Assembly (NCBI RefSeq): GCF_014650775.1
Contig: NZ_BMVP01000026.1
Location: 1 to 54,886 of the forward strand
Direction: 5' to 3'
Source of the DNA: Streptomyces cirratus
GTDB taxonomy: Bacteria > Actinomycetota > Actinomycetes > Streptomycetales > Streptomycetaceae
DNA length: 54,886 nucleotides
The notes under the pieces are model-generated. The model was not told where the DNA came from. It did no database searches and saw only the letters and a list, made by a program, of their open reading frames with translations. Of the stretch, positions 32,357 to 40,827 are shown in pieces. Position 1 is the first letter of the stretch; each line of letters opens with the position of its first letter. The position numbers and the translations under genes are program-made.

Positions 32357-33469
32357 TCAAGCTGTCGGTGAGCTGCTCGAGCGGTAGGTCCTGTCCCAGC
32401 GTCGGCGGATCGCTGTCTGCCGCTCGGGGATGTCCCAGTTACGCAGGTCCGACATGAGCCGTGTGTAGTCCAGCGGCTGTGAAGAGTCGCGTAGCTGCGG
32501 GATGAGGCCACGTAGGTGCTGTTGCAGTTCGGCGGCGTCCGTAGAGGTCAGGAGATTCCCGAAACGCCGGTCGAATGCTTCCTCGCTGACGTGCTCTGAT
32601 GCCCGCACCCGGCGGCAGGCCTGCCCCAGGTCGACACCGGTACTGTGCATCGCCGTGCGCCGGCCTTGCTGGTGGACACCGAATAGGGCCAGTGCCACGT
32701 GTTCGGCGTCCAGCGTGGGGCTGGGGGCGCCGGTGTTCTGCTCGAACGACCCGATGCGCGCCCGGTACAGGGGCCACAACTGGGGTACGGTCCCGGCCTC
32801 GCGGCCCATTCCCGCGCGCAGCGCCGCGAGGTCTGCTCCGCTGCCGGGCTCGAGAGCGGTGCGGCTCTCCCAATACGGCCGGTCGTCGTCCGGGCCCGGG
32901 TGGGTGGGGTCCTGGCGTGCCAGGTCTACGTACTGCAGGCCCCATGCCCTGACCCGCCGCTCGTGTTCGGGTTCCCGCTGCCAGGCCCGCAGGTCGAAGT
33001 AGAGCCGTGTGTAGTCCATGCCCAGGCCCGCGATGCGCAGTTTTTGCACCAGACCGCGGAGGTGTTGGTGCAGCTCGTGCAGGTCGAGGGAGCTTGCGGC
33101 GGCAGATATGTTGCGGTCGACCGCGGCGGGGCTGAACCGGCCGGAGGCTTTCAAGGCGCGGCAGGCAGCTCCCAGGCCCCTCCCCGGCTGATGAACGGAT
33201 TGCGGGCGGCCCTGCTGGTGTACTCCGAACAAGGTGAGTGCCGCATGCTCGGCCGCCAGAGCCACCGTGGTTCGGCCGGCGATCTGGTCGGCGTCAGTGA
33301 CCTGGACGCGGTACAGCGGCCGCATTTGTGGCACGGTCCCCGGTTCCCGTCCCACGCCGGCCCGCAGGGCGGCGAGGTTCCTCAGCGGGTGACCGGGGCC
33401 GGGGACGAAGGTCTCCCAGAAATGCGGCCGTTTGCCCGCGCCGGTTCGTGCGCTGGTGGTGGTGTTCAT
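32357..33469 (-). CDS. cse2: Tandem Cse2-Cse2 fusion (CasB), Cascade small subunit
   Basis: 370 aa, about twice a normal Cse2. The ATG at 33469 overlaps the cse1 stop (ATGA). The two halves repeat the Cse2 pattern in the same order: LAALRAGVGREPGTVPQM (residues 32-49) and LAALRAGMGREAGTVPQL (214-231); AEHAALTLFGVHQQGR (73-88) and AEHVALALFGVHQQGR (255-270); LHQHLRGLVQKLR (133-145) and LQQHLRGLIPQLR (315-327); MDYTRLYFDLRAW (151-163) and LDYTRLMSDLRNW (333-345). A Pro/Asp-rich linker (DPTHPGPDDD) joins them. Cascade normally contains two separate Cse2 subunits that hold the non-target strand, so this chain could supply both. The halves have diverged, so the duplication is not recent or a simple assembly artefact. 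Confidence 0.93.
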   Translation of the reverse strand: MNTTTSARTGAGKRPHFWETFVPGPGHPLRNLAALRAGVGREPGTVPQMRPLYRVQVTDADQIAGRTTVALAAEHAALTLFGVHQQGRPQSVHQPGRGLGAACRALKASGRFSPAAVDRNISAAASSLDLHELHQHLRGLVQKLRIAGLGMDYTRLYFDLRAWQREPEHERRVRAWGLQYVDLARQDPTHPGPDDDRPYWESRTALEPGSGADLAALRAGMGREAGTVPQLWPLYRARIGSFEQNTGAPSPTLDAEHVALALFGVHQQGRRTAMHSTGVDLGQACRRVRASEHVSEEAFDRRFGNLLTSTDAAELQQHLRGLIPQLRDSSQPLDYTRLMSDLRNWDIPERQTAIRRRWDRTYRSSSSPTA

Positions 33470-35118
33470 GCCGCTGTCCCTGTCGTCTGTCGTGCTTCGG
33501 CGGCGCGGGGGAGAGCTTCCCGTAGGGCCGTGCGGAACCATGCCTCGGCCCGGCCGCTGCGATGCATGGTCTCCTTGTTGTTCTCTTTGATCACGCGGCC
33601 GATCACCGCGCGCGGCGGGGTGGCCGCCAGAAGCTGATCGGCCTCCCTGTGAGCGGCCTGCCACAACGTCAGCTCCCAGGCCTCGCGCCCTCGTTCCAGC
33701 AGGTCCAGGTCACCTTCCACGTGCCGCAGACCGGCGAGGAGGCGACGCATCCGGTCGTCGACGGCGTGCAGCAGCCGCTGCCCCGGCCGCTCGCCTTTGT
33801 CCCGAGGGAGCGCCTCGCCTCCTGCGGAGCGACGCAGCTCAGTGTGGAGCCGGTCCAGGGCACGGGCCACCTGGTCGGCTTGGGCCACACACTCCAAGAT
33901 CGCTTCCCGGAGGTCGGTGTCCTGTGTGACAAGGGCTGCGACGGGCAGCGGAATGTTGTCCGCGATGGCGTTCTCCACCACCGCGCTCTGGTTTCCGTAC
34001 TCCAGTCCGCAGGTCTCGATGCCGAGCGGGTAGTCGTCGGCAAGGTAGCCCTCGGCTCGCAGGTCGCCGATCTGCCGTAGCAGAAGGGACGTGGTGGGAC
34101 CGTTGCCGTCGGCGGGAAGGGTGAAGGCGAGCAGGGCAGCGAGTCCCTGCCAGGCAGCGCGCCCCGAGGTATGACGGCGGGGGCGCTGCGGTGACTGGCC
34201 TGCCTTCGGCTTGGCCGTGTGGTTCCAAGCCGTGTGCAGTTCTTCCTGGGCAGTGCGCTCGAGGCGGTCGCCGGCGCAAATGACGACTTGCCGTACCCGT
34301 ACTCCGTTCTCGGTTTCGTGCGGGAGCAGCCGGATACGCCGGGACTGGAAGGTCATCAGGTCCAGCAGGCCACGGGCCGGTCGTGAGGACCATTGCGGGG
34401 TGGCCGGCTCGGCGGTGTCCCATTGCGGCCGGTCGCCCGGGTGCAGCCCGTCGGGCAGGATCGGCGCGTTCAGCAGCAGCGTCTCGTAGAGGGTGCGGCC
34501 GGTTGGAACGATCACCCCGAGCTGCCCGAGCGGACCGGTCGGGTTGCCTGTCGTCTTCCCCTTCGCGACCTTCGGGTCGCCCTGGGCTCCGGTCTTGATC
34601 GCGGCGGTGTCCCAGCACTGCGCGTGCAACAGCCACAACGCCGCCTGGGCAAGCGTCAGGTCGAGAGCGTCCGCCTCGCTGAGAGTGCTGAACAACGGCA
34701 CATTGTTCCCCGAGGCGATGTACGGCACCAGCAGTGTGGACGACTTCGTCTCCCCGCTGACCGCCGTCAGGCCGGCGACTTGCGCGAAGGGCCGCTCGGA
34801 GTCGAAGAGACGGAAGCGGTCACCGAAGCGCGGACCAAGGTAGTCCTCCAGTCGCTCAAGCTCCTCTGGCGTGAACCGTCCCCGCTCGAACCGGTCCGCC
34901 CACTCCTGGGGTGTCCGCGGCGCGCCCAGCGCGTCCATGACCACCGGCAGAAGCGTCTGCCGCAGCACCGCGGGCAGCATCACCGGCACCGGCAGCTCAA
35001 GCCGCCGAACCTCATGAGCGCGATGTAAGACGCCCAGCAGCCCCTCGGCGCACCGACCGCCGTTCACTTCGACCGTGGGTAGCCAGCCACCCCGCACCAG
35101 ATCACCGTCCGGCCCCAT
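33466..35118 (-). CDS. cse1: Cse1 (CasA/Cas8e), PAM-recognition subunit of Cascade
   Basis: 550 aa. The ATG at 35118 has GGAGGGG 7 bases upstream and gives a start (DLVRGGWLPTVEVNG) like the FDLxxxPWLPV beginning of the family. Later motifs include FSTLSEADALDLTLAQAALW, KTGAQGDPKVAKG and NPTGPLGQLGVIVPTGRTLY, then the helical bundle at the C-terminus (LLHAVDDRMRRLLAGLRHVE). It recognises the PAM and recruits Cas3. It begins a coupled block cse1-cse2; the 235-bp interval to cas3 contains two degenerate CRISPR repeats and may hold an operon promoter. Confidence 0.93.
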   Translation of the reverse strand: MGPDGDLVRGGWLPTVEVNGGRCAEGLLGVLHRAHEVRRLELPVPVMLPAVLRQTLLPVVMDALGAPRTPQEWADRFERGRFTPEELERLEDYLGPRFGDRFRLFDSERPFAQVAGLTAVSGETKSSTLLVPYIASGNNVPLFSTLSEADALDLTLAQAALWLLHAQCWDTAAIKTGAQGDPKVAKGKTTGNPTGPLGQLGVIVPTGRTLYETLLLNAPILPDGLHPGDRPQWDTAEPATPQWSSRPARGLLDLMTFQSRRIRLLPHETENGVRVRQVVICAGDRLERTAQEELHTAWNHTAKPKAGQSPQRPRRHTSGRAAWQGLAALLAFTLPADGNGPTTSLLLRQIGDLRAEGYLADDYPLGIETCGLEYGNQSAVVENAIADNIPLPVAALVTQDTDLREAILECVAQADQVARALDRLHTELRRSAGGEALPRDKGERPGQRLLHAVDDRMRRLLAGLRHVEGDLDLLERGREAWELTLWQAAHREADQLLAATPPRAVIGRVIKENNKETMHRSGRAEAWFRTALREALPRAAEARQTTGTAA

Positions 35119-35317
35119 CGCCGGTCCCCTCCCTGTCGACCGTTCCAGCGCCGGCGGAAAGCCCTGTCGAGACGAAGCAGGGCCGCCAGCGCCACCACAA
35201 TGGCGCAACATCTATTGCTAAAGGGCCCGTTATCAGGACTTGACCACCCGAAAGAGTGGAACCGGCCAGCCAGGCCACCTTCGCGCCCGTGACGCGGTAC
35301 GGTTCCCCACCAGCTCT

Positions 35318-35386
35318 GCCTCCCCGCCTTCGCGGGGGTGTTCCCATCTACTGCTACACGTCGTCCCCGCCAACGCGGGGCCCCTC
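35318..35386 (+). repeat. Pair of degenerate CRISPR repeats between cas3 and cse1
   Basis: Read on the plus strand, CTCCCCGCC-TTC-GCGGGGG (from about 35322) ends in TGTTCCC and closely follows the family B repeat. After only 14 bp a second copy, GTCGTCCCCGCC with ACGCGGGGCC, follows the family A/C core (35360-35386). Orientation is antisense to the cas genes. The second copy encodes the last residues of Cas3 (PRVGGDDV) on the other strand and the cas3 stop lies in the 14-bp spacer. Repeat-short spacer-degenerate repeat is the layout of crRNA-like regulatory RNAs such as CreA/CreR. Confidence 0.7.
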
Positions 35387-38323
35387 GGGGCGTGACGCAG
35401 CTGTCACGAGCAGCCCCAGCACCTCGTCGTAACCCACCCTGTACTCGCCCAACGACGCCCAGCCGTCCTGCTCCAGCACCAGCGCCGACGAGTACCTGAG
35501 CCACGGGTGCGCCGACCACCCCGGCAGTGCCGCCAGGTCCTTCTCCGCGTCCCGGGTCAGCCGGGCCGGCAGCCGCACGGAACCTCCCAAAACCCGGTCC
35601 ACCACATCGTCTTGGACCGCCTCGCCGTGGACACCCAGTCGGCTTCCGTCGAGCGCCGCGTATCCGCCGGGCAGCCGTCGGACGAGCACGACCTCCACCG
35701 ACCGTTCCCCGTCCCGGACGACGGCGTCGAGCTCCTCCTCGGCCCGCACGCCGTACGCCCCTCCGCAGTGCAGCCCCGCCAGAGTCGGTGCAGCCCACTC
35801 GCGCGGCCGGGTCAGCACGAATTCCTGCGCTGCCGCAGCACGTTTCTCCTGTTCCTCGAGGTACGTCTCTCGCGCCACCCGGACACGGTCAGCCCAGGCC
35901 GCAGGGCACGCCTCCGCGTCCCCGTAAGCCCGCGCCACCAGGTCGGGCACCTGCGCCGGAATGCTCCACCCCCGCCGCCGGCCCCGTTCATGCGGGCCGC
36001 CCCTGACCTCGGCCGCTTCCGAAGCGTCATCGCCTTCGCACGTCAGCGGACCGGCCGCCTCCACAACCAGCGCCGCCGCGCGCAGCAGCGGCCACTCCCC
36101 ATAAATCAACTTCGAAGCAGGCAGGAACACAGGGCCCCCGCCCGGGCTGGCCGCAACTCCGCTGACCATCACACGCGGACAGCACACCGCTGCCGGCCGC
36201 CGAGTCCCCTCATGCCGGTGAAGCCGCCCGATCCGCTGCAGCAGCAAGTCCACGGGAGCCAGATCAGTAATCAGCACATCCGCGTCGACGTCGAACGACT
36301 GTTCAGCGAGCTGGGTGGCCACCACCACCATCCGTGCCGGACGCCCACCCCCCGCACCCGGCCCCAGCCGCTGCAGACACCGCTCCGTACGCTCCGCCCG
36401 ATGGGCAGTACACAGCCGACCGTGCAGCAGGTGCACCTCGCCATCGAAGCCTCGGTCGAGCAGAGTCCGGTAAATACGCTGCGCCCGCTCCACCTGGTTG
36501 ACGATCACCAGCGCCACTCCCCCGCCGGCCACCGCCTGTCGCGCGGCGTCGGCCACCACGGCACCATCCACCGTCACGTCTGGCAGCCATGCCAACTCCA
36601 TGGGAAACGCCGCTCGCCACGGCGCCGTCGCACGGGTGGAGGTCTCGACCACCGGCCGCTCGTCCACCGCGTACGCAGCGGTCACACATGGATATCCGGC
36701 AGGCACAGGGACCACCTCCGACACATCCGCCCGCCCCGTGGCCCCCGAAATATAGGCGTCCACCAGGCTCTGCCGCTGCTGCGGCGGCAACGTCGCCGAC
36801 AACAAGACCACCGGAACACCAGCCTGTCCCAGCCACCGCAGCGCCTCCTCGAGGAACTGACGCATGTAGACATCGGCCGCATGCACCTCATCGACGATCA
36901 CGACCTTGCCCGCCAGGCCGGCGAAGCGGAGCATGACATGCCGCGTACGCGTCGCCGCATACAACAGGTGATCCACCGTCCCCACGGCGAATCCCGTCAA
37001 CAAACCGCGCTTACTCCCGAGGAACCACCGCGGAGGCCCATCCCGGTCTGCCACACCGCAGCACGGGGCCACCATGCCGAACTCGTCGTCCTCGTCGATC
37101 GCCCCGTACTCATCCCCCACGTCACCGGTACACCCGTCCGACCCGTCGACCGCGGACCCTTCCCAGATGCCACGCCACCGCGGATTAAAACGCCGCTTGC
37201 CGTGCAGCAGACCAACCTCGGACTCCAACTCCGGATCAAACGACCGCACCCACGACAGCACCTGCTCGTACATCGGATCACTCGTCGCCTGAGTCGGCAT
37301 CGCCACGAACACGCCATCCAGCCCGAACCGTGCCGCCAGCACCTCCGCCGCCGCTAACGCGGCTTTCGTCTTCCCCTCCCCCATCGGCGCCTCAACCACC
37401 AGCAACCCCGGAACCGGCATCTCCCAAGCCCGCTCCACCAACTCGACCTGAGACGCCCTCGGCTCAACCCCGAAACGCCTCTCAAGAGGCTGCAGGCGAG
37501 AATCCGGCATCGGTAACTGACCCCACCCCCCGGAAAGCCGCAACCTCGACCAACCCGCCTCCGCCCGCCGCCGAGCACCAGCCAGAGAAACATCTGCGAC
37601 ATCCGCGATCCCCGGAAAACAAAGAGCGTCGCTGGCGATCCAGTCCGCCATCACGATCAAACCCGACAGCGCCAACTGCTCAGCTTTCCGCAACGGCTGC
37701 CGCGGACACGCCCCCTCCAGGCTCTCGAACCCCACGGAACGCGTGAACACCTCGACCAAAGCCCGCTGAACCTCAGCCCACCCGGCACCACGCCCCTGCT
37801 GCTCCCGAGGCGCTGTCAGGCTCTGCGCCGAAGGGAAGGCACCGTGATGACCCGAAACCAGCGGCCACACCCATCCAGCCGCATCCCGGCCCCACGCGTC
37901 CCGCAGCAACGGTGCCAACAGAGCCCCGCCCGCCACATCGTGTCGCCACCGCTTCCCGGCCGGCCAACGCCGCCAAGTCAGCCCCGCCGCAATGACGCGA
38001 GCAGCTTCTACCGCGTCCACCGACTGAAAAGCAGGAGTCGCCTTGCCGCAGTCGTGGATACCGCACACCCACATGAACCACTCGCGTCCACGCCCTCCAC
38101 TGATCTCATCCAGCCGCCAGCGCAACGACGGCGCGAGATAGCTGTGCCACATGACCTCAGCAACCGCTGCCGTGTCCAGCAGATGCCCCAGCAAAAGATG
38201 CATCCGCCCGGCATTACGTGCTGCCGACTTCCCCCACAATGCGGACAACCGTGACACCGTCTCAGATGTCAATCCCATCGACAGCATCACAGCCACCACC
38301 GACTCCTCAACACCCACGATCAC
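35354..38323 (-). CDS. cas3: Cas3, helicase-nuclease of type I-E CRISPR
   Basis: 989 aa from GTG 38323 (GTGs at 38338 and 38317 are alternatives; GGGGAGGGGG lies between them). The N-terminal HD nuclease shows GIHDCGKATPAFQ, VSGHHGAFPS and VMADWIASDA. The superfamily 2 helicase follows: Walker A EAPMGEGKTKAAL, FVAMPTQATSDPMYEQV, VIVDEVHAADVYM (DEVH), LLSATLPPQQR, VVATQLAEQSFDVDADVLIT and the QRIGRLHRHEG arginine finger motif. Cas3 is recruited by Cascade and degrades the displaced strand. The last eight codons come from a degenerate CRISPR repeat. It lies divergently from array 2 across a 110-bp leader/promoter interval. Confidence 0.96.
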   Translation of the reverse strand: MIVGVEESVVAVMLSMGLTSETVSRLSALWGKSAARNAGRMHLLLGHLLDTAAVAEVMWHSYLAPSLRWRLDEISGGRGREWFMWVCGIHDCGKATPAFQSVDAVEAARVIAAGLTWRRWPAGKRWRHDVAGGALLAPLLRDAWGRDAAGWVWPLVSGHHGAFPSAQSLTAPREQQGRGAGWAEVQRALVEVFTRSVGFESLEGACPRQPLRKAEQLALSGLIVMADWIASDALCFPGIADVADVSLAGARRRAEAGWSRLRLSGGWGQLPMPDSRLQPLERRFGVEPRASQVELVERAWEMPVPGLLVVEAPMGEGKTKAALAAAEVLAARFGLDGVFVAMPTQATSDPMYEQVLSWVRSFDPELESEVGLLHGKRRFNPRWRGIWEGSAVDGSDGCTGDVGDEYGAIDEDDEFGMVAPCCGVADRDGPPRWFLGSKRGLLTGFAVGTVDHLLYAATRTRHVMLRFAGLAGKVVIVDEVHAADVYMRQFLEEALRWLGQAGVPVVLLSATLPPQQRQSLVDAYISGATGRADVSEVVPVPAGYPCVTAAYAVDERPVVETSTRATAPWRAAFPMELAWLPDVTVDGAVVADAARQAVAGGGVALVIVNQVERAQRIYRTLLDRGFDGEVHLLHGRLCTAHRAERTERCLQRLGPGAGGGRPARMVVVATQLAEQSFDVDADVLITDLAPVDLLLQRIGRLHRHEGTRRPAAVCCPRVMVSGVAASPGGGPVFLPASKLIYGEWPLLRAAALVVEAAGPLTCEGDDASEAAEVRGGPHERGRRRGWSIPAQVPDLVARAYGDAEACPAAWADRVRVARETYLEEQEKRAAAAQEFVLTRPREWAAPTLAGLHCGGAYGVRAEEELDAVVRDGERSVEVVLVRRLPGGYAALDGSRLGVHGEAVQDDVVDRVLGGSVRLPARLTRDAEKDLAALPGWSAHPWLRYSSALVLEQDGWASLGEYRVGYDEVLGLLVTAASRPEGPRVGGDDV

Positions 38324-38338
38324 ACCCCCTCCCCGCAC

Positions 38339-38449
38339 GGCCTAAACGCATGGGCGGCACCATAGATGACCCCACTGACAACGCCCCACAACCCGAAACA
38401 AGTGAACGAAAACTGGCCCTACTGCTAGCATCACCGCAGTTCAACAAGT
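38339..38449. promoter_or_regulatory. Array 2 leader and cas3 promoter interval
   Basis: This 111-bp stretch lies between the divergent cas3 gene and the first repeat of array 2 and is less GC-rich than its surroundings (AAACAAGTGAACGAAAACTG and CTACTGCTAGCATCACC). It must serve as leader for the array and promoter for cas3. It is the only array in the window with a visible leader of normal size. The word CTACTGCTA (38419-38427) also occurs in the short spacer between the degenerate repeats at 35350. Confidence 0.6.
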
Positions 38450-39756
38450 GTCGGCCCCGCCCACGCGGGGGTAGCTCGTGGTGGGCCTGCCCGAGGGTGT
38501 GCCAGGTTCCGTCGGCCCCGCCCACGCGGGGGTAGCTCTGGACCGGGTGAATCCGACGGTCGAACCGTAGAGTCGGCCCCGCCCACGCGGGGGTAGCTCG
38601 CTGGGGTCGGGGATGAGGTTGCCGGTCGTACCGTCGGCCCCGCCCACGCGGGGGTAGCTCGGCAACGGCGAGGCCTACAACGTGACCGCCGAGGTCGGCC
38701 CCGCCCACGCGGGGGTAGCTCGCGCCTCGCCCCCAACGTCGGCCTGGCCAGGATGTCGGCCCCGCCCACGCGGGGGTAGCTCTATGCGGCGTCCGTGCTC
38801 GCGGACCCCGCTGCCGTCGGCCCCGCCCACGCGGGGGTAGCTCTACATATTCGGTGAGCGTGCCGATTTGGGCGAGGTCGGCCCCGCCCACGCGGGGGTA
38901 GCTCTGGGAAGGCCCCCAGACCCTCGCCGCGCTCCGCGTCGGCCCCGCCCACGCGGGGGTAGCTCCGCCCACCACTGCTGGCACCGCGTCGAACCCGCGT
39001 CGGCCCCGTCCACGTGGGGGTAGCTCGCGTATGGTGTCGCTGTTCTACGTCGGCCCGGAGTCGGCCCCGCTCACGCGGGGTAGCTCCCGTATGGTGTCGC
39101 TGTTCTACGTCGGCCCGGAGTCGGCCCCGCCCACGCGGGGTAGCTCTCAGAACCGCTGGGGCTTCGACGGCGGCGAGGAGTTGGCCCTGCCCACGCGGGG
39201 GTAGCTCGGGCGACATGACGGAGCGCGTAGCAGGCGACACGTCGGCCCCGCCCATGCGGGGGTAGCTCGTACGGCGCCCTGGACGAGATCCGCACCAGCC
39301 GGTCCGCCCCGCCGACGCCGGGGTGGTTCGAGCGACGACCCGAGCACCACCAACGCGCGCCAGTGCTCCCCGCCCACGCGGGGGTGGTCCGACGGTCTAC
39401 GACATCGCCAACGGGCAGACCGGGTGCTCCCCGCCGACGCGCGGGTGCTTCGGCGACGTCCAGGTCCAGGTCGGCGAAGTTGGGGTGCGCCCCGCCGACG
39501 CGGGGGTGGTTCGCCGGCGACGCCGAGGCCGACGAGGACGAGCACGTGCTCCCCGCCGACGCGGGTATGGTTCGGACGACCCCGTCACCAAGGCCCACGT
39601 CAAGGAGTGCTCCCCGCCGACGCGGGGGTGGTTCAGTCTCCGACGCGGAGGCGTATGACCCGTACGCGTGCTCCCGCCGACGCGGGGGTGGTTCGCAGGC
39701 GGGCCTTCTCGTTTCTTGACATGCCCTGTGCTCCCCGCCGACGCGGGGGTGGTTCG
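38450..39756 (+). CRISPR. CRISPR array 2, type I-E, 22 repeats, family C then family B
   Basis: Fourteen family C repeats (GTCGGCCCC start, GGTAGCTC end) begin at 38450 with a 61-bp period. From 39301 eight family B repeats (GTGCTCCCC start, GGTGGTTCG end) continue without a break (32-bp spacer at 39269-39300). Repeats at 38450-38938 are perfect; those from 38999 on show substitutions or 1-bp deletions (39060, 39120), as expected away from the leader. The spacers at 39027-39059 and 39087-39119 differ by one base. Array 2 ends shortly before an IS5-type element at about 39789. Confidence 0.97.
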
Positions 39757-39804
39757 GGGGCTGGAGGGTTGCACGTAGAGGTGCACTAGGGGCTGTCCTG
39801 GCGA

Positions 39805-40330
39805 TCACGAGCGGAGCCAGATGACGAGTGCGGCTGCGGTAACGGTGCCGAGGTAGACATAGCCGCGCTTGTCGAACCTGGTCGCAACCGCGCGGAAGGT
39901 CTTCAGCCTGTTGATCGCCCGTTCAACGGTGTTGCGCTTCTTGTAGCGGTCCCTGTCGAAACCGGGCGGCCGACCCCCGGCGCTGCCGTGTCGGACCCGG
40001 TTGGCGGCCTGGTCGGCCTTCTCCGGGATGACGTGCCGGATTCCTCGTCTGCGCAGGTAACGGCGGGTTCGGCGGTTGCTGTAACCCTTGTCGGCGCTGA
40101 CACTGTCCGGCTTGGTGCGCGGCCTGCCGCAGGTCAGCCGCGGCACGCGGATCCTGTCCATGACCGACTCGAACTGGGTGCAGTCGGCGTATTGGCCGGG
40201 CGTGATGACCAGCGAGAGCACCCGGCAGCGGCCGTCCGCACTCAGGTGGATCTTGGTAGCGAACCCGCCACGCGAGCGGCCGAGCGCCTCACCTCCCGCG
40301 CCACCTCCGCCAGCCGGTCGATCAGTTCCG
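39805..40330 (-). CDS. IS5-family transposase, frame B (catalytic half)
   Basis: This frame reads GEALGRSRGGFATKIHLSAD, SVSADKGYSNRRTRRYLRRR and GIRHVIPEKADQAANR, then GGRPPGFDRDRYKKRNTVER with AINRLKTFRAVATRFDKRGY. That is the second and third part of the DDE catalytic core, with the YxxRNxVER helix holding the Glu. It lacks a start and is continued from frame A by a -1 shift in the overlap at about 40250-40330. No clear slippery heptamer was seen, so the shift may be programmed or a mutation. Confidence 0.75.
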
Positions 40331-40733
40331 ACCGGACCCGAGCGACTTTGACCGTCTGGACAGAGCCCCCTTTGAAGGATGGCGGCGGAGCATGCCGGGC
40401 GCCGGCGGCGTGGTGGTGCGCGCGCACGGACGTCGAGTCGACCGAGACGTCCCAGTCGATCTCGCCGGCCGCGTCCGTCTCGGCCTGGATCCGCCGCAGG
40501 AGCATCTCCCACGTTCCGTCCGCTGACCACCGGCGATGGCGCTCGTGCACTGTCTTCCACGGTCCGTACCGCTCTGGCAGCTCGCGCCACTGCACGCCCG
40601 TGCGTATCCGGTACAGCACCCCGTTCACGACCTGACGATGGTCCCGCCACCTGCCGCAACGCCCATTGCTTACCGGCAGAAGCGGCTCCAGCCGCTCCCA
40701 CTGGACATCTGTCAGATCACTCCTACTCCCCAT
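40242..40733 (-). CDS. IS5-family transposase, frame A
   Basis: From the ATG at 40733 the product reads MGSRSDLTDVQWERLEPLLP, then GRWRDHRQVVNGVLYRIRTG, WRELPERYGPWKTVHERHRR and DWDVSVDSTSVRAHHHAAGA. This is the standard N-terminal half with the first catalytic Asp (SVDST). After HHHAAGARHAPP the frame leaves the family pattern and continues correctly only in the -1 frame. Confidence 0.78.
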   Translation of the reverse strand: MGSRSDLTDVQWERLEPLLPVSNGRCGRWRDHRQVVNGVLYRIRTGVQWRELPERYGPWKTVHERHRRWSADGTWEMLLRRIQAETDAAGEIDWDVSVDSTSVRAHHHAAGARHAPPPSFKGGSVQTVKVARVRSELIDRLAEVAREVRRSAARVAGSLPRST

Positions 40734-40827
40734 AGTCGTATCAACCACTGACTGATCGTCGGAACGTCGTCCAGCCCCCAGCGATGCTCGGTCCTGACCG
40801 CTGAATACGGTGGAGGGGCCCGGTTGA

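Larger units (their letters stand above)
39789..40779 (-). mobile_element. IS5-family insertion sequence between CRISPR arrays 2 and 3
   Basis: The ends match as GGGGCTG (from 39789 on the plus strand) and its inverse CAGCCCC (40772-40778), enclosing one transposase in two frames. It lies 32 bp after the last repeat of array 2. The flanks do not show a clear target duplication. It may have split one longer array, although a nitroreductase gene also lies before array 3. Confidence 0.75.

Noticed and set aside
35507..37357. 616-codon plus-strand frame antisense to cas3
   Set aside because: It mirrors the third-position GC of cas3, is very rich in Arg/Pro/His and has no domain; cas3 on the other strand has all its motifs.
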